This document shows, in pieces, positions 52,046 through 60,073 of a DNA stretch of 64,000 bases. Under the pieces are notes generated by a model that searched no databases, was not told where the DNA came from, and saw nothing but the letters and a program-made list of their open reading frames with translations. Source of the stretch: an uncultured SAR86 cluster bacterium (GTDB lineage: Bacteria; Pseudomonadota; Gammaproteobacteria; Magnimaribacterales; D2472); contig CACLBJ010000001.1 of the NCBI GenBank assembly GCA_902605165.1, forward strand, positions 186,001 through 250,000. The letters run 5' to 3'. How positions within the stretch are numbered: the first letter of the stretch is position 1; the number at the start of each line of letters is the position of its first letter. Position numbers and translations under genes: made by a program.

Positions 52046-52333
52046 TCACATTATAATGCTATTTGAAGATATTCCCTCTTTTTTTAGAAGTTTACGTTTT
52101 GAAGATATTCCCCCTTTGCCGCTATATCCTCCCAAATGTCCATCTGACCTAATCACTCTGTGGCATGGTATTTCAATTGGTCTTGGATTTTTTCCACATG
52201 CATTTGCAACAGCGCGTGCAGACTTTGGTTTTCCAATCGCCACAGCGATTTCCTTATAAGTCCTCACTTCTCCTTCTGGAATCTTTTTTAGCTCATTCCA
52301 AACCATAATCTGAAATTTTGTTCCTTTAAGCAT
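52046..52333 (-). CDS. Minimal O6-alkylguanine-DNA alkyltransferase domain protein
   Basis: Only 95 residues long, this is the C-terminal DNA-binding/alkyl-acceptor domain of Ogt/MGMT without the N-terminal domain. It has FQIMVWNELKKIPEGEVRTYKEIA, ARAVANACGKNPRPI and the acceptor motif IPCHRVI with Cys intact, then GLGGYSGKGG-like HLGGYSGKGG. Alkyltransferase-like proteins of this size usually replace Cys with Trp or Ala, so this short form could still be a real suicide repair enzyme. Its stop is next to the PlsC-like gene. Confidence 0.87.
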   Translation of the reverse strand: MLKGTKFQIMVWNELKKIPEGEVRTYKEIAVAIGKPKSARAVANACGKNPRPIEIPCHRVIRSDGHLGGYSGKGGISSKRKLLKKEGISSNSIIM

Positions 52334-53173
52334 TTATTTCAGGTGCTCAATTAGCAGCGTTGGAACTTTGCAAGTATGAGATTTAATAGTAGCTACCAAG
52401 GTCCCTTTCTTAAGCCCTTCTTTTATTGGTGTTACATCAACATTATTGCTGACTAATCTTTTGTGAGCATCTTCAATTGAATCCACTTCCCATGCGAGTC
52501 CCCACAACTCATCAGCTGATTCTTTTTTATCTTTATCTTCAATCACCTCAATTGTGGTCGCATTTGTTCTAAAAAATAGCATTCTTCTCTTCCAATGCTC
52601 TATAGTTTTATCTAACGCTAATCTTATTTTATAAACATCCCTATAAATGCTTATAAAGTTATCTGCATCCTGCGTATTTATTACTACATGATCAAGCTTT
52701 TTTACCTTTGAAGCATCTTGGTTTTCATTCTTTGGAAGACTACCCACAGTGTGTTTAATAATAAAGATAAATAACTCTCTGCTGAGAGTGCTTGGTAAGA
52801 AAATATTTTTCCATCGTCTTATCTTTCCATCTCTTTCACTTGTTGCCTCGCCAGAACTTATCTCAACTTCATATCCATCCTTATTTAAGACTTCTTTAAC
52901 ATGTTCTATATTTTTTGTTCCAAGAGCTATCCCTGCTAAATGATCTCCTTTAACTGCAAGTAAAGAATTAATAAACTCTGTTCCTGGGCCCGCATCGCAT
53001 GGCGATAGAAGCTCTAAGTATGTATTCTCACAATTAAATAAAGCATTTTCTGTTCCTAGCTCGTTATGTTTTCCTTTCCAGCATGGGGCGATACCAAGAA
53101 TTTTTTCATAATCACTTATGGCCTGGTCTAGATTTTTTACCGCAATTATTATGTGATCTACTGATGAAATCAT
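52334..53173 (-). CDS. VOC/glyoxalase-like two-domain protein
   Basis: The 279-residue protein contains two vicinal-oxygen-chelate-type modules. The first (about residues 4-140) begins SVDHIIIAVKNLDQAISDYEKILG and has ELLSPCDAG with a metal-type Glu. The second (about 158-279) begins KLDHVVINTQDADNFISIYRDV and contains TTIEVIED. The pattern is like glyoxalase-3/dioxygenase families, but no specific reaction can be assigned. It sits directly upstream of the alkyltransferase gene with no gap. Confidence 0.8.
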   Translation of the reverse strand: MISSVDHIIIAVKNLDQAISDYEKILGIAPCWKGKHNELGTENALFNCENTYLELLSPCDAGPGTEFINSLLAVKGDHLAGIALGTKNIEHVKEVLNKDGYEVEISSGEATSERDGKIRRWKNIFLPSTLSRELFIFIIKHTVGSLPKNENQDASKVKKLDHVVINTQDADNFISIYRDVYKIRLALDKTIEHWKRRMLFFRTNATTIEVIEDKDKKESADELWGLAWEVDSIEDAHKRLVSNNVDVTPIKEGLKKGTLVATIKSHTCKVPTLLIEHLK

Positions 53174-53180
53174 TCTTGTA

Positions 53181-53714
53181 TTAATCCTTTAGGCTATTAA
53201 TTTTCTCAATGAATAGCTCTGCGCCAAGTGAAACATTATCAACCCAATCATCCTTTGCTTCATTATTTGCATTATCTGAAATGTATTTAAAGCACCTAAA
53301 GTCAATATTTTTTAACTTACATACTTTTGCAATAGCAAAGGCTTCCATATCGACGATATCTGTTTTTAATTTTGGAGTGCTGGTTACAAACTTATCGCCT
53401 GTGCCACACGTTACTCCCTCTCTTCCAAAGGTAATCTCGATGTCTTGCTCAAAAGGAGTTTGCCCTACTTCAAAACCAAGTGGTGAAGCATCCATATCTC
53501 TTTGGAAGAACCTTGAGGCCTCAACCAGTCCTTTTATTTTCGTATCAAGGGATCCAGCTGTTCCAAAATTTATAATTTGATGAGGTGAGTGTTTTTCTAT
53601 TGCGTTTAAAGTATTAAAGACAGCATTCACTTTGCCAATACCGATGTACTCTATTTCGTAATTAGGGAGATCAGATCTTTTAAGCTCATCTTCAATTGCA
53701 ACCAAAATAAGCAT
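53181..53714 (-). CDS. MTA/SAH nucleosidase-like (phosphorylase superfamily) protein
   Basis: Starting at the ATG at 53714, two bases after the yrbL-like stop, the 177-residue product begins LILVAIEDELKRSDLPN, where the Glu/Asp pair aligns with catalytic Glu12 of MTA/SAH nucleosidase. NFGTAGSLD, VDMEAFAIAKVC (Glu174 equivalent) and KYISDNAN (Asp197 equivalent) are also present. It is some 50 residues shorter than E. coli MtnN, mainly in the middle. It probably cleaves methylthioadenosine or a related nucleoside. Confidence 0.78.
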   Translation of the reverse strand: MLILVAIEDELKRSDLPNYEIEYIGIGKVNAVFNTLNAIEKHSPHQIINFGTAGSLDTKIKGLVEASRFFQRDMDASPLGFEVGQTPFEQDIEITFGREGVTCGTGDKFVTSTPKLKTDIVDMEAFAIAKVCKLKNIDFRCFKYISDNANNEAKDDWVDNVSLGAELFIEKINSLKD

Positions 53715-53716
53715 TC

Positions 53717-54352
53717 TTACTTCCAGCTTCCTTTTCTTCCAGATAAGTCCCATTCAATCCTAGAATACATTAACTCAATCCTTCTCTTAATATATCTTTT
53801 TGCAAAAGCATCACTAATTTCTGGCAGGGGAATAAAAGACATGCATCCGAGGCCATCAATTATTTTTAATGTAAGTCCTGAATCGTTTTCTTTTACGGCA
53901 AGATTATGAGGTATTATGTTTTTTGTTAGTAACTTGGTTTCTTTTAGAAACATCTCAAAATCTTTTAATGCATTATTAATTTCTGAGGTTCTGCCTTTGC
54001 TAAATAAATACTCCTCTAAATTCAAAGCTACTTTGTCATTGTTTGTTATGAGTTCTGTGCATGATGCTAGACCCTTACTAGTTCCTACAAATTCGTGCCA
54101 TCTTGCAAGATGTCTCCAAATCTTTTGAGGGTTTCTTTTGACAGCTCTTTGTTGGTATGCTCTCTCCTCTCTGAAGTTGTCATCAAAACTTTGTTCTGAT
54201 CTGAGTTTTTTATACCATGGTGCATTTGAGCGTATCTTTTTAACAACTTCTTGTTTACTAATTTTTAAGCATAGGTTTTTGTTATCCGGATGGATATAGC
54301 AAACTCTATTGCCACCCTCTGCAAATGGTCTAACTCCTTCAAGATTAATCAT
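53717..54352 (-). CDS. YrbL-like PhoP-regulatory-network family protein
   Basis: The 211-residue protein matches the YrbL family: FAEGGNRVCYIHPDNKNLCLKI at the N-terminus, SFDDNFREERAYQQ, RHLARWHEFVGTSKGLASCTELI, and the C-terminal half with IIPHNLAVKE and LKIIDGLGC, which resemble the catalytic-loop and Asp-Gly segments of small-molecule kinases. The function is unestablished; the family was named from PhoP control in enterics. It lies between the SMR transporter (6 bases upstream) and the nucleosidase-like gene. Confidence 0.83.
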   Translation of the reverse strand: MINLEGVRPFAEGGNRVCYIHPDNKNLCLKISKQEVVKKIRSNAPWYKKLRSEQSFDDNFREERAYQQRAVKRNPQKIWRHLARWHEFVGTSKGLASCTELITNNDKVALNLEEYLFSKGRTSEINNALKDFEMFLKETKLLTKNIIPHNLAVKENDSGLTLKIIDGLGCMSFIPLPEISDAFAKRYIKRRIELMYSRIEWDLSGRKGSWK

Positions 54353-54358
54353 ATTCTT

Positions 54359-54685
54359 TTAATTTACTGATTTATAAATATTTATAATCGTAACACCAAT
54401 TACAACAAGGAAAAGCCCAACAACAGATTGCCAGTTAAGTGCTTGCTTATAAAAAATGTAACTAAGTAAAGTTATGGTAAAGACTCCTATACCTGACCAA
54501 CTAGCATAAACAATTGATAGAGGAAGCTTTTGTGAAACTATAGCAAGAAAATAGAATGAGATGCCGTAAGAAAAAAGTAAAATTGAGGTTGGAATTAGTT
54601 TTGTAAAATTTTGAGATGCTGGGAGAAGCATCGTACCTAATACTTCAAATATTATTGCTAGAAAAAGAACAATATAGGGATTCAT
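54359..54685 (-). CDS. SMR-family multidrug/quaternary ammonium transporter
   Basis: This 108-residue protein with four membrane helices matches small multidrug resistance transporters: AIIFEVLGTMLLPAS has the essential membrane Glu (Glu14 equivalent), SIVYASWSGIGVFTITLLS is the AYAIWxGxG-type segment, and ALNWQSVVGLFLVVIGVTIIN the last helix. These act as antiparallel homodimers or in pairs; only one copy is seen here. Substrates may be quaternary ammonium or guanidinium compounds. Confidence 0.9.
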   Translation of the reverse strand: MNPYIVLFLAIIFEVLGTMLLPASQNFTKLIPTSILLFSYGISFYFLAIVSQKLPLSIVYASWSGIGVFTITLLSYIFYKQALNWQSVVGLFLVVIGVTIINIYKSVN

Positions 54686-54703
54686 TAAAATTGTAAGTCT
54701 TTG

Positions 54704-55102
54704 CTAGGCAACATCGTGGCAATCGCAATCAAGCTCTTTACATAACTGAAAGTTCTTTGTGTGTGCATAAACTACAAGGGCAGACCCCATTAATGTAAAA
54801 ATGATTACAGATGTTTCTGTAAGAAAACTTTCTGATAATGCTGTAGCAGTTAGAACGCCTAGGCCTGCTAAACCGACTAAAAATACACCATAATCATTGT
54901 GATTTGAAACGCCAGTAATTAATGCATAAACGCTAATTGGGATAGCTAAAAATAAAATAGCCCAATGAATTAGCTCATTATCAATAGAAAGGGCTAATGC
55001 TCCAGAGGTAATAATCAAGAAGGATGGGACAAGTAAGCAATGCAGTGCACATGCTATTGATAGTCCAGCTGCAAACTTATCAGTAATTGGATGGATTTTC
55101 AT
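54704..55102 (-). CDS. MerC-domain membrane protein
   Basis: The 132-residue protein has four membrane helices and the MerC hallmark DKFAAGLSIACALHCLLVPSF (Cys in CALHC near residue 20), plus a Cys/His-rich tail (CKELDCDCHDVA). MerC proteins were first described as mercuric ion transporters; chromosomal ones are often linked to zinc or other metal stress. No mer genes are nearby. A perfect minus-strand TATAAT (55113-55118) lies just upstream of the start. Confidence 0.85.
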   Translation of the reverse strand: MKIHPITDKFAAGLSIACALHCLLVPSFLIITSGALALSIDNELIHWAILFLAIPISVYALITGVSNHNDYGVFLVGLAGLGVLTATALSESFLTETSVIIFTLMGSALVVYAHTKNFQLCKELDCDCHDVA

Positions 55103-55112
55103 AATTTCGTAA

Positions 55113-55118
55113 ATTATA
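55113..55118 (-). promoter_or_regulatory. Candidate -10 box for the MerC-domain gene
   Basis: A perfect TATAAT on the minus strand ends 10 bases before the start codon at 55102, within the imperfect palindrome GTAAATTATAC (55110-55120). A GACTTA hexamer 17 bases upstream is a poor -35. A metal-regulator site could overlap, but this short palindrome is not enough to name one. The transcript would be nearly leaderless. Confidence 0.3.
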
Positions 55119-55195
55119 CAGTATTTATGGATTGCTAAGTCTTGCTATAGAGATCGCTCTAACTCTAGAATATGCAATACACAGAAGGGAAACAT

Positions 55196-55354
55196 ATGAT
55201 GGAAAATAAGAAAAAAAGTTTGCACAACTCTGGTGCTTGGGTTGGGGTTGGAACTGCGATAGGGGTAGCGGTTTATGCTCTGACAAGTGAACCAACTTGG
55301 ATAGCGGTGGGAGTTGCTATTGGCGCAGCGTTAAGTTGGCGAAAACCTAAATAA
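55196..55354 (+). CDS. Small Gly/Ala-rich membrane protein, 52 residues
   Basis: An AAGGGA ribosome-binding site (55185-55190) precedes paired ATGs at 55196 and 55199; an ATG at 55172 is less well supported. The product has a basic head (ENKKKSLHN), then two Gly/Ala-rich hydrophobic segments (GAWVGVGTAIGVAVYAL and AVGVAIGAALSW) with glycine-zipper spacing, and ends RKPK. It is likely an inner-membrane miniprotein. No family is recognised with confidence. A candidate terminator follows 13 bases downstream. Confidence 0.65.
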   Translation: MMENKKKSLHNSGAWVGVGTAIGVAVYALTSEPTWIAVGVAIGAALSWRKPK

Positions 55355-55366
55355 TAAAAAATGTTG

Positions 55367-55394
55367 AAAAGAAAATTATTCTTTTAATTTTTTT
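55367..55394 (+). terminator. AT-rich stem-loop with T-run after the small membrane protein gene
   Basis: AAAAGAA (55367-55373) and TTCTTTT (55379-55385) pair perfectly around a 5-base loop and are followed by AATTTTTTT. The stem has little GC, so strength is doubtful, but position and T-run fit an intrinsic terminator. Confidence 0.4.
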
Positions 55395-55402
55395 CTAAGA
55401 TT

Positions 55403-55441
55403 TTACTTTGCGCAGCGGGAGCACTCACAACAGTCACACAT
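55403..55441 (-). other. Tiny cysteine-rich open frame (12 codons)
   Basis: On the minus strand ATG at 55439-55441 opens the peptide MCDCCECSRCAK, with five Cys in twelve residues, before TAA. It lies 20 bases downstream of the HXXEE gene stop. There is no ribosome-binding site. It is GC-richer than its surroundings. It may be a real metal-binding peptide, the frameshifted end of a longer gene, or chance. Confidence 0.25.
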
Positions 55442-55461
55442 ATCTATATTATTAACTAAGT

Positions 55462-55998
55462 CTATTTTGCATTAAATGCTTCTTTCTTGTTTGCTATAAA
55501 GTAGTAAGCTAAAGATAGAAGGAGAGCCATTAACATAACTTGTGGGCCTATTAACTCAAATAAGGTAAAAGTTCCTGCGCCCAAAATGAATAAATAACCT
55601 ATTTCTTTTTTTGTTTTTATAAAATGTTCTCTGAGCGCAGCCTTAAAAATAAAATAGTTTATCGGTAAATAAAGTAAGGTCCCTGTAATAGCGCCTGGAC
55701 TAAAGTCTGAAAAATAGAGACTGAAAAAGAGGTGAAAAAAAGCATTAACTATTTGTGTGGTCATTAAGAAAAATAAGATTATTTGAGCGCTTGGTTTATC
55801 TTTTTTAGTAGCATGTAAAAAGATCATTATTAATAAAACTGCTAGAAGCCTTAAAAGAACTTCTTCAGTTGATAAAGAGTTATTGTCTAAAAAATATGAA
55901 AGTCTCCATTCTCTGAAATTAAAGACTATATGTTCTTCGAAATGATGAATTACATATGCGAGGGGGCTTAGAAGTATGAGATTCCTAAATTTTTGCAT
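55462..55998 (-). CDS. HXXEE-domain membrane protein
   Basis: The 178-residue protein has about five membrane helices and the namesake motif in YVIHHFEEHIVFNFREW (about residues 15-31). Members of this family are integral membrane proteins of unknown function in which the His and Glu residues may bind metal. A run of Asn/Phe/His (NAFFHLFFSLYF) lies near residue 85. It lies 2 bases after the sulfatase stop, in the same orientation. Confidence 0.75.
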   Translation of the reverse strand: MQKFRNLILLSPLAYVIHHFEEHIVFNFREWRLSYFLDNNSLSTEEVLLRLLAVLLIMIFLHATKKDKPSAQIILFFLMTTQIVNAFFHLFFSLYFSDFSPGAITGTLLYLPINYFIFKAALREHFIKTKKEIGYLFILGAGTFTLFELIGPQVMLMALLLSLAYYFIANKKEAFNAK

Positions 55999-56000
55999 TT

Positions 56001-57763
56001 CTAGTTTTTAGCATTTCGCCGTCTTCTAATTAAAACAACAACTAAAGACATAGCTAGAATAATGAAGAGGACTGCTTTCCAAATTAGGGGAAGATAATTT
56101 CTCTTGAACGTATTTATTGTCATTTCTGCTGCCCATTCATAGTCTAGAGGAAGTTCAATTACTCCATTCTTTTCTGCATATGCTTCATATTCCTCTATTA
56201 GCTCTAGAAGCTTATTAGGCATACTTGTCGCCAAATTAATTGTTTCGCCAGGATCTTCAGAGAGATTAAAGAGCTCCCATTGATTTGATCCATTTGGTGG
56301 CCTATTCCTTACTATTTTAAAGTCGCCTTTAAAGAGTGCAGAGTTTCCAGTTACCTCTAAACCAACTGAATCAGAGTCTGTATAGTTTTTATCATCTGAT
56401 CCTGCCAAAGAACTCTGTAACGACTTACCAATTATTCTTTCATCTACTTCATCAAAAACAATATCACTAAGGGTCGCTGCTATGTCTGTAACAAAAGCAA
56501 AGTTCTGATTTTTCCCTTTTTTAATTTCTGGCCCACTTATAATCAGCGGCACTCTAAGACCGCCTTCAGACATATGGAATTTAAATAAATGACTTGGACT
56601 TGCCATTGCTTGAGCAAACTCAGTCCCAATGTAAACATAGCTATCTTGATCACCTAAAGTTTCATAATCACGATCATAGATAGTTGTTTTAAACCACTCC
56701 CTCCATGGGGCATGGTCGCTGGGATCATTCCCTTCTGGCCCATTATCTGCAGTTAATATAAAGATTGTATTTTCGTAAAGGCCTTCTTTTTTAAGATAGG
56801 TCATAAATCTACCAATATGAAAATCCATTGCATCTAGCATGCCGGCAAAGACAGCCATGCTTTTAATTAGCATTTTCTTATTTTCTTGGTCTACCTCAGA
56901 CCAATCATCAAAGCCTGAAAAGGAATCAACAATTTCTTTATTAGGTGGGAATATTCCATACTCAATTGCCCTATTCTTTCTTTGCTCTCTCAGCTCTTCC
57001 CAGCCTGCCTCATATGTTTCTAAATACTTGTCAATAAATTCTTGTGGTGCCTGTAATGGGATATGTTGAGCTTGGAAAGATAAGTATGAAAAAAAGGGGG
57101 TATCTTGATTTTTATCTTCTTCAATAAATTCAATCATTTGATCTACAAAAAACTTACTTGAATAGAAATCTTCGGGAAGTTCTGCTTCTTCCCCGTTTTT
57201 AAACCAGGGTGACTCAAGATAGTAAGGAAGATATGAGTGATGGCTAAAGTTGTTACCGCCTGTAGCATCCAAGATGAATGTTTTATCAAAACCTCGATTA
57301 TATGGAAGTGCCGCTGTCTCCTTGCCACCAAAAGCTAAATGCCACTTACCTGTCATATATGTTCTGTACCCGGCAGGCTTTAATATCTCAGCAAGGGTTA
57401 GAGCATCATCCCTTAAATACCCTTCATATCCAGGAGTATTGCGATACTTTGTTGGCATAACCTCAGGAATCATTGGAATACCAGTGTTGTGATTATCCAT
57501 TCCAGTTAAAAGCATTGCTCTTGATGGGGCGCATTCAGGAGTGGTGTGATAGTTTGTAAATAGCATGCCCTCGCTGGCCAAGATATCTATATTTGGTGTG
57601 CTTATTTCTCCCCCATAAGCTTGCAGGTCGGTTAGACCGAGGTCATCGATTAAGATCAATACAATGTTTGGCTTATCATTTGCTTGATTTATTGGTGAAA
57701 AAAAACAGAGAGCTGTTAAAAACACATAGAATATTTTTTTTTATATTTCAAACCTTTTTCCAT
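56001..57763 (-). CDS. Arylsulfatase, membrane-anchored; N-terminus interrupted by a probable 1-base frameshift
   Basis: The catalytic frame (56001-57725) encodes a sulfatase with KPNIVLILIDDLGLTDL (metal site), the formylglycine motif CAPSR (Cys near residue 64), MTGKWHLAFGG, FILTADNGPEGND and a C-terminal membrane helix before RRRRNAKN. The only start in that frame is a GTG at 57725, giving a signal without basic residues. An ATG at 57763 encodes MEKGLKYKKK, and adding one A to the nine-A run (57734-57742) fuses it to the signal core. No maturing enzyme is visible nearby. Confidence 0.85.
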
Positions 57764-58230
57764 ACTAAAAAGTCCTTAAAACCATTAGATTCAGCGGACA
57801 GTGTTAGGGATTTATTCTTTAATTTAAATTCATGCCTTCTTGTTAAGGTTGTGCCAACCCATTGGGGTAAAAGACTTGTTTTGATATTGTGATATACATT
57901 TATATCATCTGCATTAAATTCACCTGCATATGAAACGTAACCATTTGCGGCTAAAAAATAATTCTTTGTTGTTTTTAGTAAGTCGCCCTCAAGAGATACC
58001 TCGTCATCATTTTTTAACAAGTGGCTAATTTTTGCTATTTTTGATCTATCATTTGATACATCAGTACGGTTTTTCTGCATAAGTGTTGCGGACATCCAGC
58101 CCTCAGAGTGATATATCAAGAAACCATCTACACTTCCTGAAAAGGGAAAGGTTTTATCCCCATTAGGTTTTTCAACAACCCATTCATCTAGTTCCCAGAC
58201 CCCTACAAACTTTTGCTCGATTTTATCCAT
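57748..58230 (-). CDS. Lipocalin-like domain protein
   Basis: Starting at the ATG at 58230, the 160-residue product begins MDKIEQKFVGVWELDEWVVE and shows FSGSVDGFLIYHSEGWMSATLM and VSYAGEFNADD, like the lipocalin-5 type domain of small secreted or cytosolic proteins. The reading frame extends to a TTG at 58284 inside the upstream gene, which is less likely. The C-terminus LVWKKV overlaps the proposed sulfatase ATG. Function is unknown. Confidence 0.75.
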   Translation of the reverse strand: MDKIEQKFVGVWELDEWVVEKPNGDKTFPFSGSVDGFLIYHSEGWMSATLMQKNRTDVSNDRSKIAKISHLLKNDDEVSLEGDLLKTTKNYFLAANGYVSYAGEFNADDINVYHNIKTSLLPQWVGTTLTRRHEFKLKNKSLTLSAESNGFKDFLVWKKV

Positions 58231-58237
58231 AAATGTT

Positions 58238-58702
58238 TTATAACTTGTCTGCTTTTTTGGTCTGCGTGCCAATGTCTGCAGCAATTGAGTTAGGAACGAG
58301 CATGGTTAAAGCATAGTGAGCTATTTTCCACCTATCATTGTGCAAATGTATAACCCCAGTACCCCGGCAGTATCCTAATTTTTCATTGAATAAAATTTCA
58401 TCAAACCAGCGCGTTTCACCGGTCCCTTCCCAGTTTCGCTCTTCTACTATATAAGTCCATCCGTGACCATCTGCAAATGCTGGTTTGGCATAAGATTTGA
58501 ATTCATTTATAGTCCAGCGTTCAGTTTTATCTGTTCCCAAGAAAACTGCATCTTCAGTATAGCGAGCAAAGTAGGCCTGAAAATTTCCTTCATGAGCATC
58601 TTTGTGAAGGCCATCCAAAAGAGCATCAATTTTAGCTTGATGTATATCAATGCCAAAACTCAATTGACTAAAAAAAATTACAATTAAAAGAAATGTTTTC
58701 AT
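58238..58702 (-). CDS. Secreted SnoaL/NTF2-like protein (DUF4440 type)
   Basis: The 154-residue protein has a signal peptide (MKTFLLIVIFFSQLSFG) and an NTF2-like fold: LLDGLHKDAHEGNFQAYFARYTEDAVFLGTDKTE, WFDEILFNEKLGYCRGTGVIHLHNDRWKIAHYALTM. Members of this group bind small ligands or act as unspecific isomerases. The gene is 7 bases before the lipocalin-like gene, so they are probably cotranscribed. Confidence 0.8.
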   Translation of the reverse strand: MKTFLLIVIFFSQLSFGIDIHQAKIDALLDGLHKDAHEGNFQAYFARYTEDAVFLGTDKTERWTINEFKSYAKPAFADGHGWTYIVEERNWEGTGETRWFDEILFNEKLGYCRGTGVIHLHNDRWKIAHYALTMLVPNSIAADIGTQTKKADKL

Positions 58703-58736
58703 GATGCTTTAATTTTTATTATGTGTCTGTCTTAAT

Positions 58737-59423
58737 TCATCGCCTTAATAGTATAACTAGCCAACGGCCAAGGTTTAAAATATCAGCCAGCGCAGCCGAT
58801 ACATAAGTGAGGGCTGCTGCCCTTAAAATACTGCTAACCGCTTTTTCATTTGATTGTGATATGTAGTCCCCTTCCCTTAATAGCGGGAGCGCCTTAGAAA
58901 AACTTGCGTCAAATTCAATTGGCAAAGTCACTGCATGAACCATCATACGAGCGATAAAACCAGATAATCCTAGGAAGAGCAACAAAGAAAATGGCATTGG
59001 ATGCCGAGTAATAATACCAATCACTGGGGATAAATAGATAATAGCAACACTCCAGCGGGCCACTTTATCAACAATCGGGACCATTTTTGTTCTGGCTGCC
59101 AGACGTTTATCGCCTTGTTGATCTTGTATTGCATGTCCAACTTCATGAGCGGCAATTGCTATTGCGGTTAGAGATTTAGACTCATAATGCTCTCGCAAAA
59201 GCCTAACTTTTTTTTCAATTGGATCATAATGATCTCCTAGCTCAGTTACTTCAACCTCCACACCTTTTAAAGAAAATCGCTTAATTAGATGTTTTGCGAG
59301 CTCTCCCCCAGTGCCGGGCATTTCAGGTTTTGTAGATGAATATCTCCACATAACCAGCTTCACCCACAAAGATGGACCAAATATTATGGCTAGAACTACG
59401 AGCGCCCCTACTACAAAAATCAT
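58737..59423 (-). CDS. Membrane neutral zinc metallopeptidase (Zn_peptidase_2)
   Basis: The 228-residue protein has an N-terminal helix (about residues 2-22), the zinc motif IAAHEVGHAIQDQ (His93, Glu94, His97), two or three central helices, and a C-terminal membrane segment. The segments LREHYESKSLTAIAIAAHEVGHA and PIEFDASFSKALPLL match the YugP-like neutral zinc metallopeptidase family. It is probably an inner-membrane protease. It is 3 bases after the small membrane protein gene. Confidence 0.88.
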   Translation of the reverse strand: MIFVVGALVVLAIIFGPSLWVKLVMWRYSSTKPEMPGTGGELAKHLIKRFSLKGVEVEVTELGDHYDPIEKKVRLLREHYESKSLTAIAIAAHEVGHAIQDQQGDKRLAARTKMVPIVDKVARWSVAIIYLSPVIGIITRHPMPFSLLLFLGLSGFIARMMVHAVTLPIEFDASFSKALPLLREGDYISQSNEKAVSSILRAAALTYVSAALADILNLGRWLVILLRR

Positions 59424-59426
59424 ATT

Positions 59427-59678
59427 TTAATCTCTAAATAAATTATCATTGTTTGATAATTTTTTAAGCAGTTTTTTTCGTAAAAAGAAAATGTAATAAA
59501 TTACCCAAGATCCCAAAGCTAAGAGATAAAGAGTTATTCCTAGTATAAAGTCATCTACGAAAATAGGTGGAACAAAAATAAAAAATAAAAAGAAAAGGTT
59601 GGTCAGATTCAATGTCCAGGGGAATGTCTTCGTCAACAAACTTTCATTTTTAAAAAACTTTTTTATATTTTCGTTCAT
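59427..59678 (-). CDS. Hypothetical 83-residue membrane protein
   Basis: The product has a Lys/Asn-rich head (MNENIKKFFKNES), two membrane helices (about residues 23-42 and 46-66), and a basic tail (RKKLLKKLSNND). I recognise no family. It is 3 bases upstream of the zinc peptidase gene and may act with it. Similar head-helix-helix-tail shapes are common among accessory membrane proteins. Confidence 0.65.
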   Translation of the reverse strand: MNENIKKFFKNESLLTKTFPWTLNLTNLFFLFFIFVPPIFVDDFILGITLYLLALGSWVIYYIFFLRKKLLKKLSNNDNLFRD

Positions 59679-59685
59679 TTATTAA

Positions 59686-59787
59686 TTATTTTCTAAAACC
59701 TTGTTTTACAAATTTAATTATCATTAATATAACTATGTAAATCATTAAAAAATCAAGCAATCTACTAGCAATATTGAAAAAATCCAT
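59686..59787 (-). CDS. 33-residue single-helix membrane miniprotein
   Basis: An AGGA ribosome-binding site lies about 9 bases before the ATG at 59785-59787. The product starts MDFFNIASRLLDF, has a 14-residue hydrophobic core (LMIYIVILMIIKFV) and a basic tail (KQGFRK). Such size and make-up fit a regulatory or stabilising membrane miniprotein. It stops 7 bases before the 83-residue membrane protein gene. No homologue can be named. Confidence 0.45.
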   Translation of the reverse strand: MDFFNIASRLLDFLMIYIVILMIIKFVKQGFRK

Positions 59788-59812
59788 AATTATTATCCTA
59801 GCATCTCTGTCA

Positions 59813-59989
59813 TTAATCGCGACACATATCATCTACTGGCATAAGTCCGTCACCCCCTAACCCCATAGCACAGATTATTTCGCCGATAGTGTTAACTCTT
59901 TGTGCTGGAGTTGTGTTTGTAAAAAATAAAAAAGCAAAAAGAGAAATAATTAGAATAAGGTAAAAATGGTTTTTTACGATCTGGAGCAA
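59813..59989 (-). CDS. 58-residue secreted small protein, TTG start
   Basis: A TTG at 59987-59989 follows GGA at 8-base spacing. The product has a basic head (MLQIVKNH), a hydrophobic signal core (FYLILIISLFAFLFF), a likely cleavage area near TTPAQ, and a short mature part with IGEIICAMGLGGDGLMPVDDMCRD, containing two Cys 16 residues apart. No family is recognised. The upstream stretch 59990-60073 contains a start-less frame but no gene I can support. Confidence 0.45.
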   Translation of the reverse strand: MLQIVKNHFYLILIISLFAFLFFTNTTPAQRVNTIGEIICAMGLGGDGLMPVDDMCRD

Positions 59990-60073
59990 AGCTTATTTCC
60001 GATTAGCTGGTTGTCTATAGCAAGGTTTTCATTTTCTGCAATTTTAACGATATTTGAAAATGTTAAGTTAATT

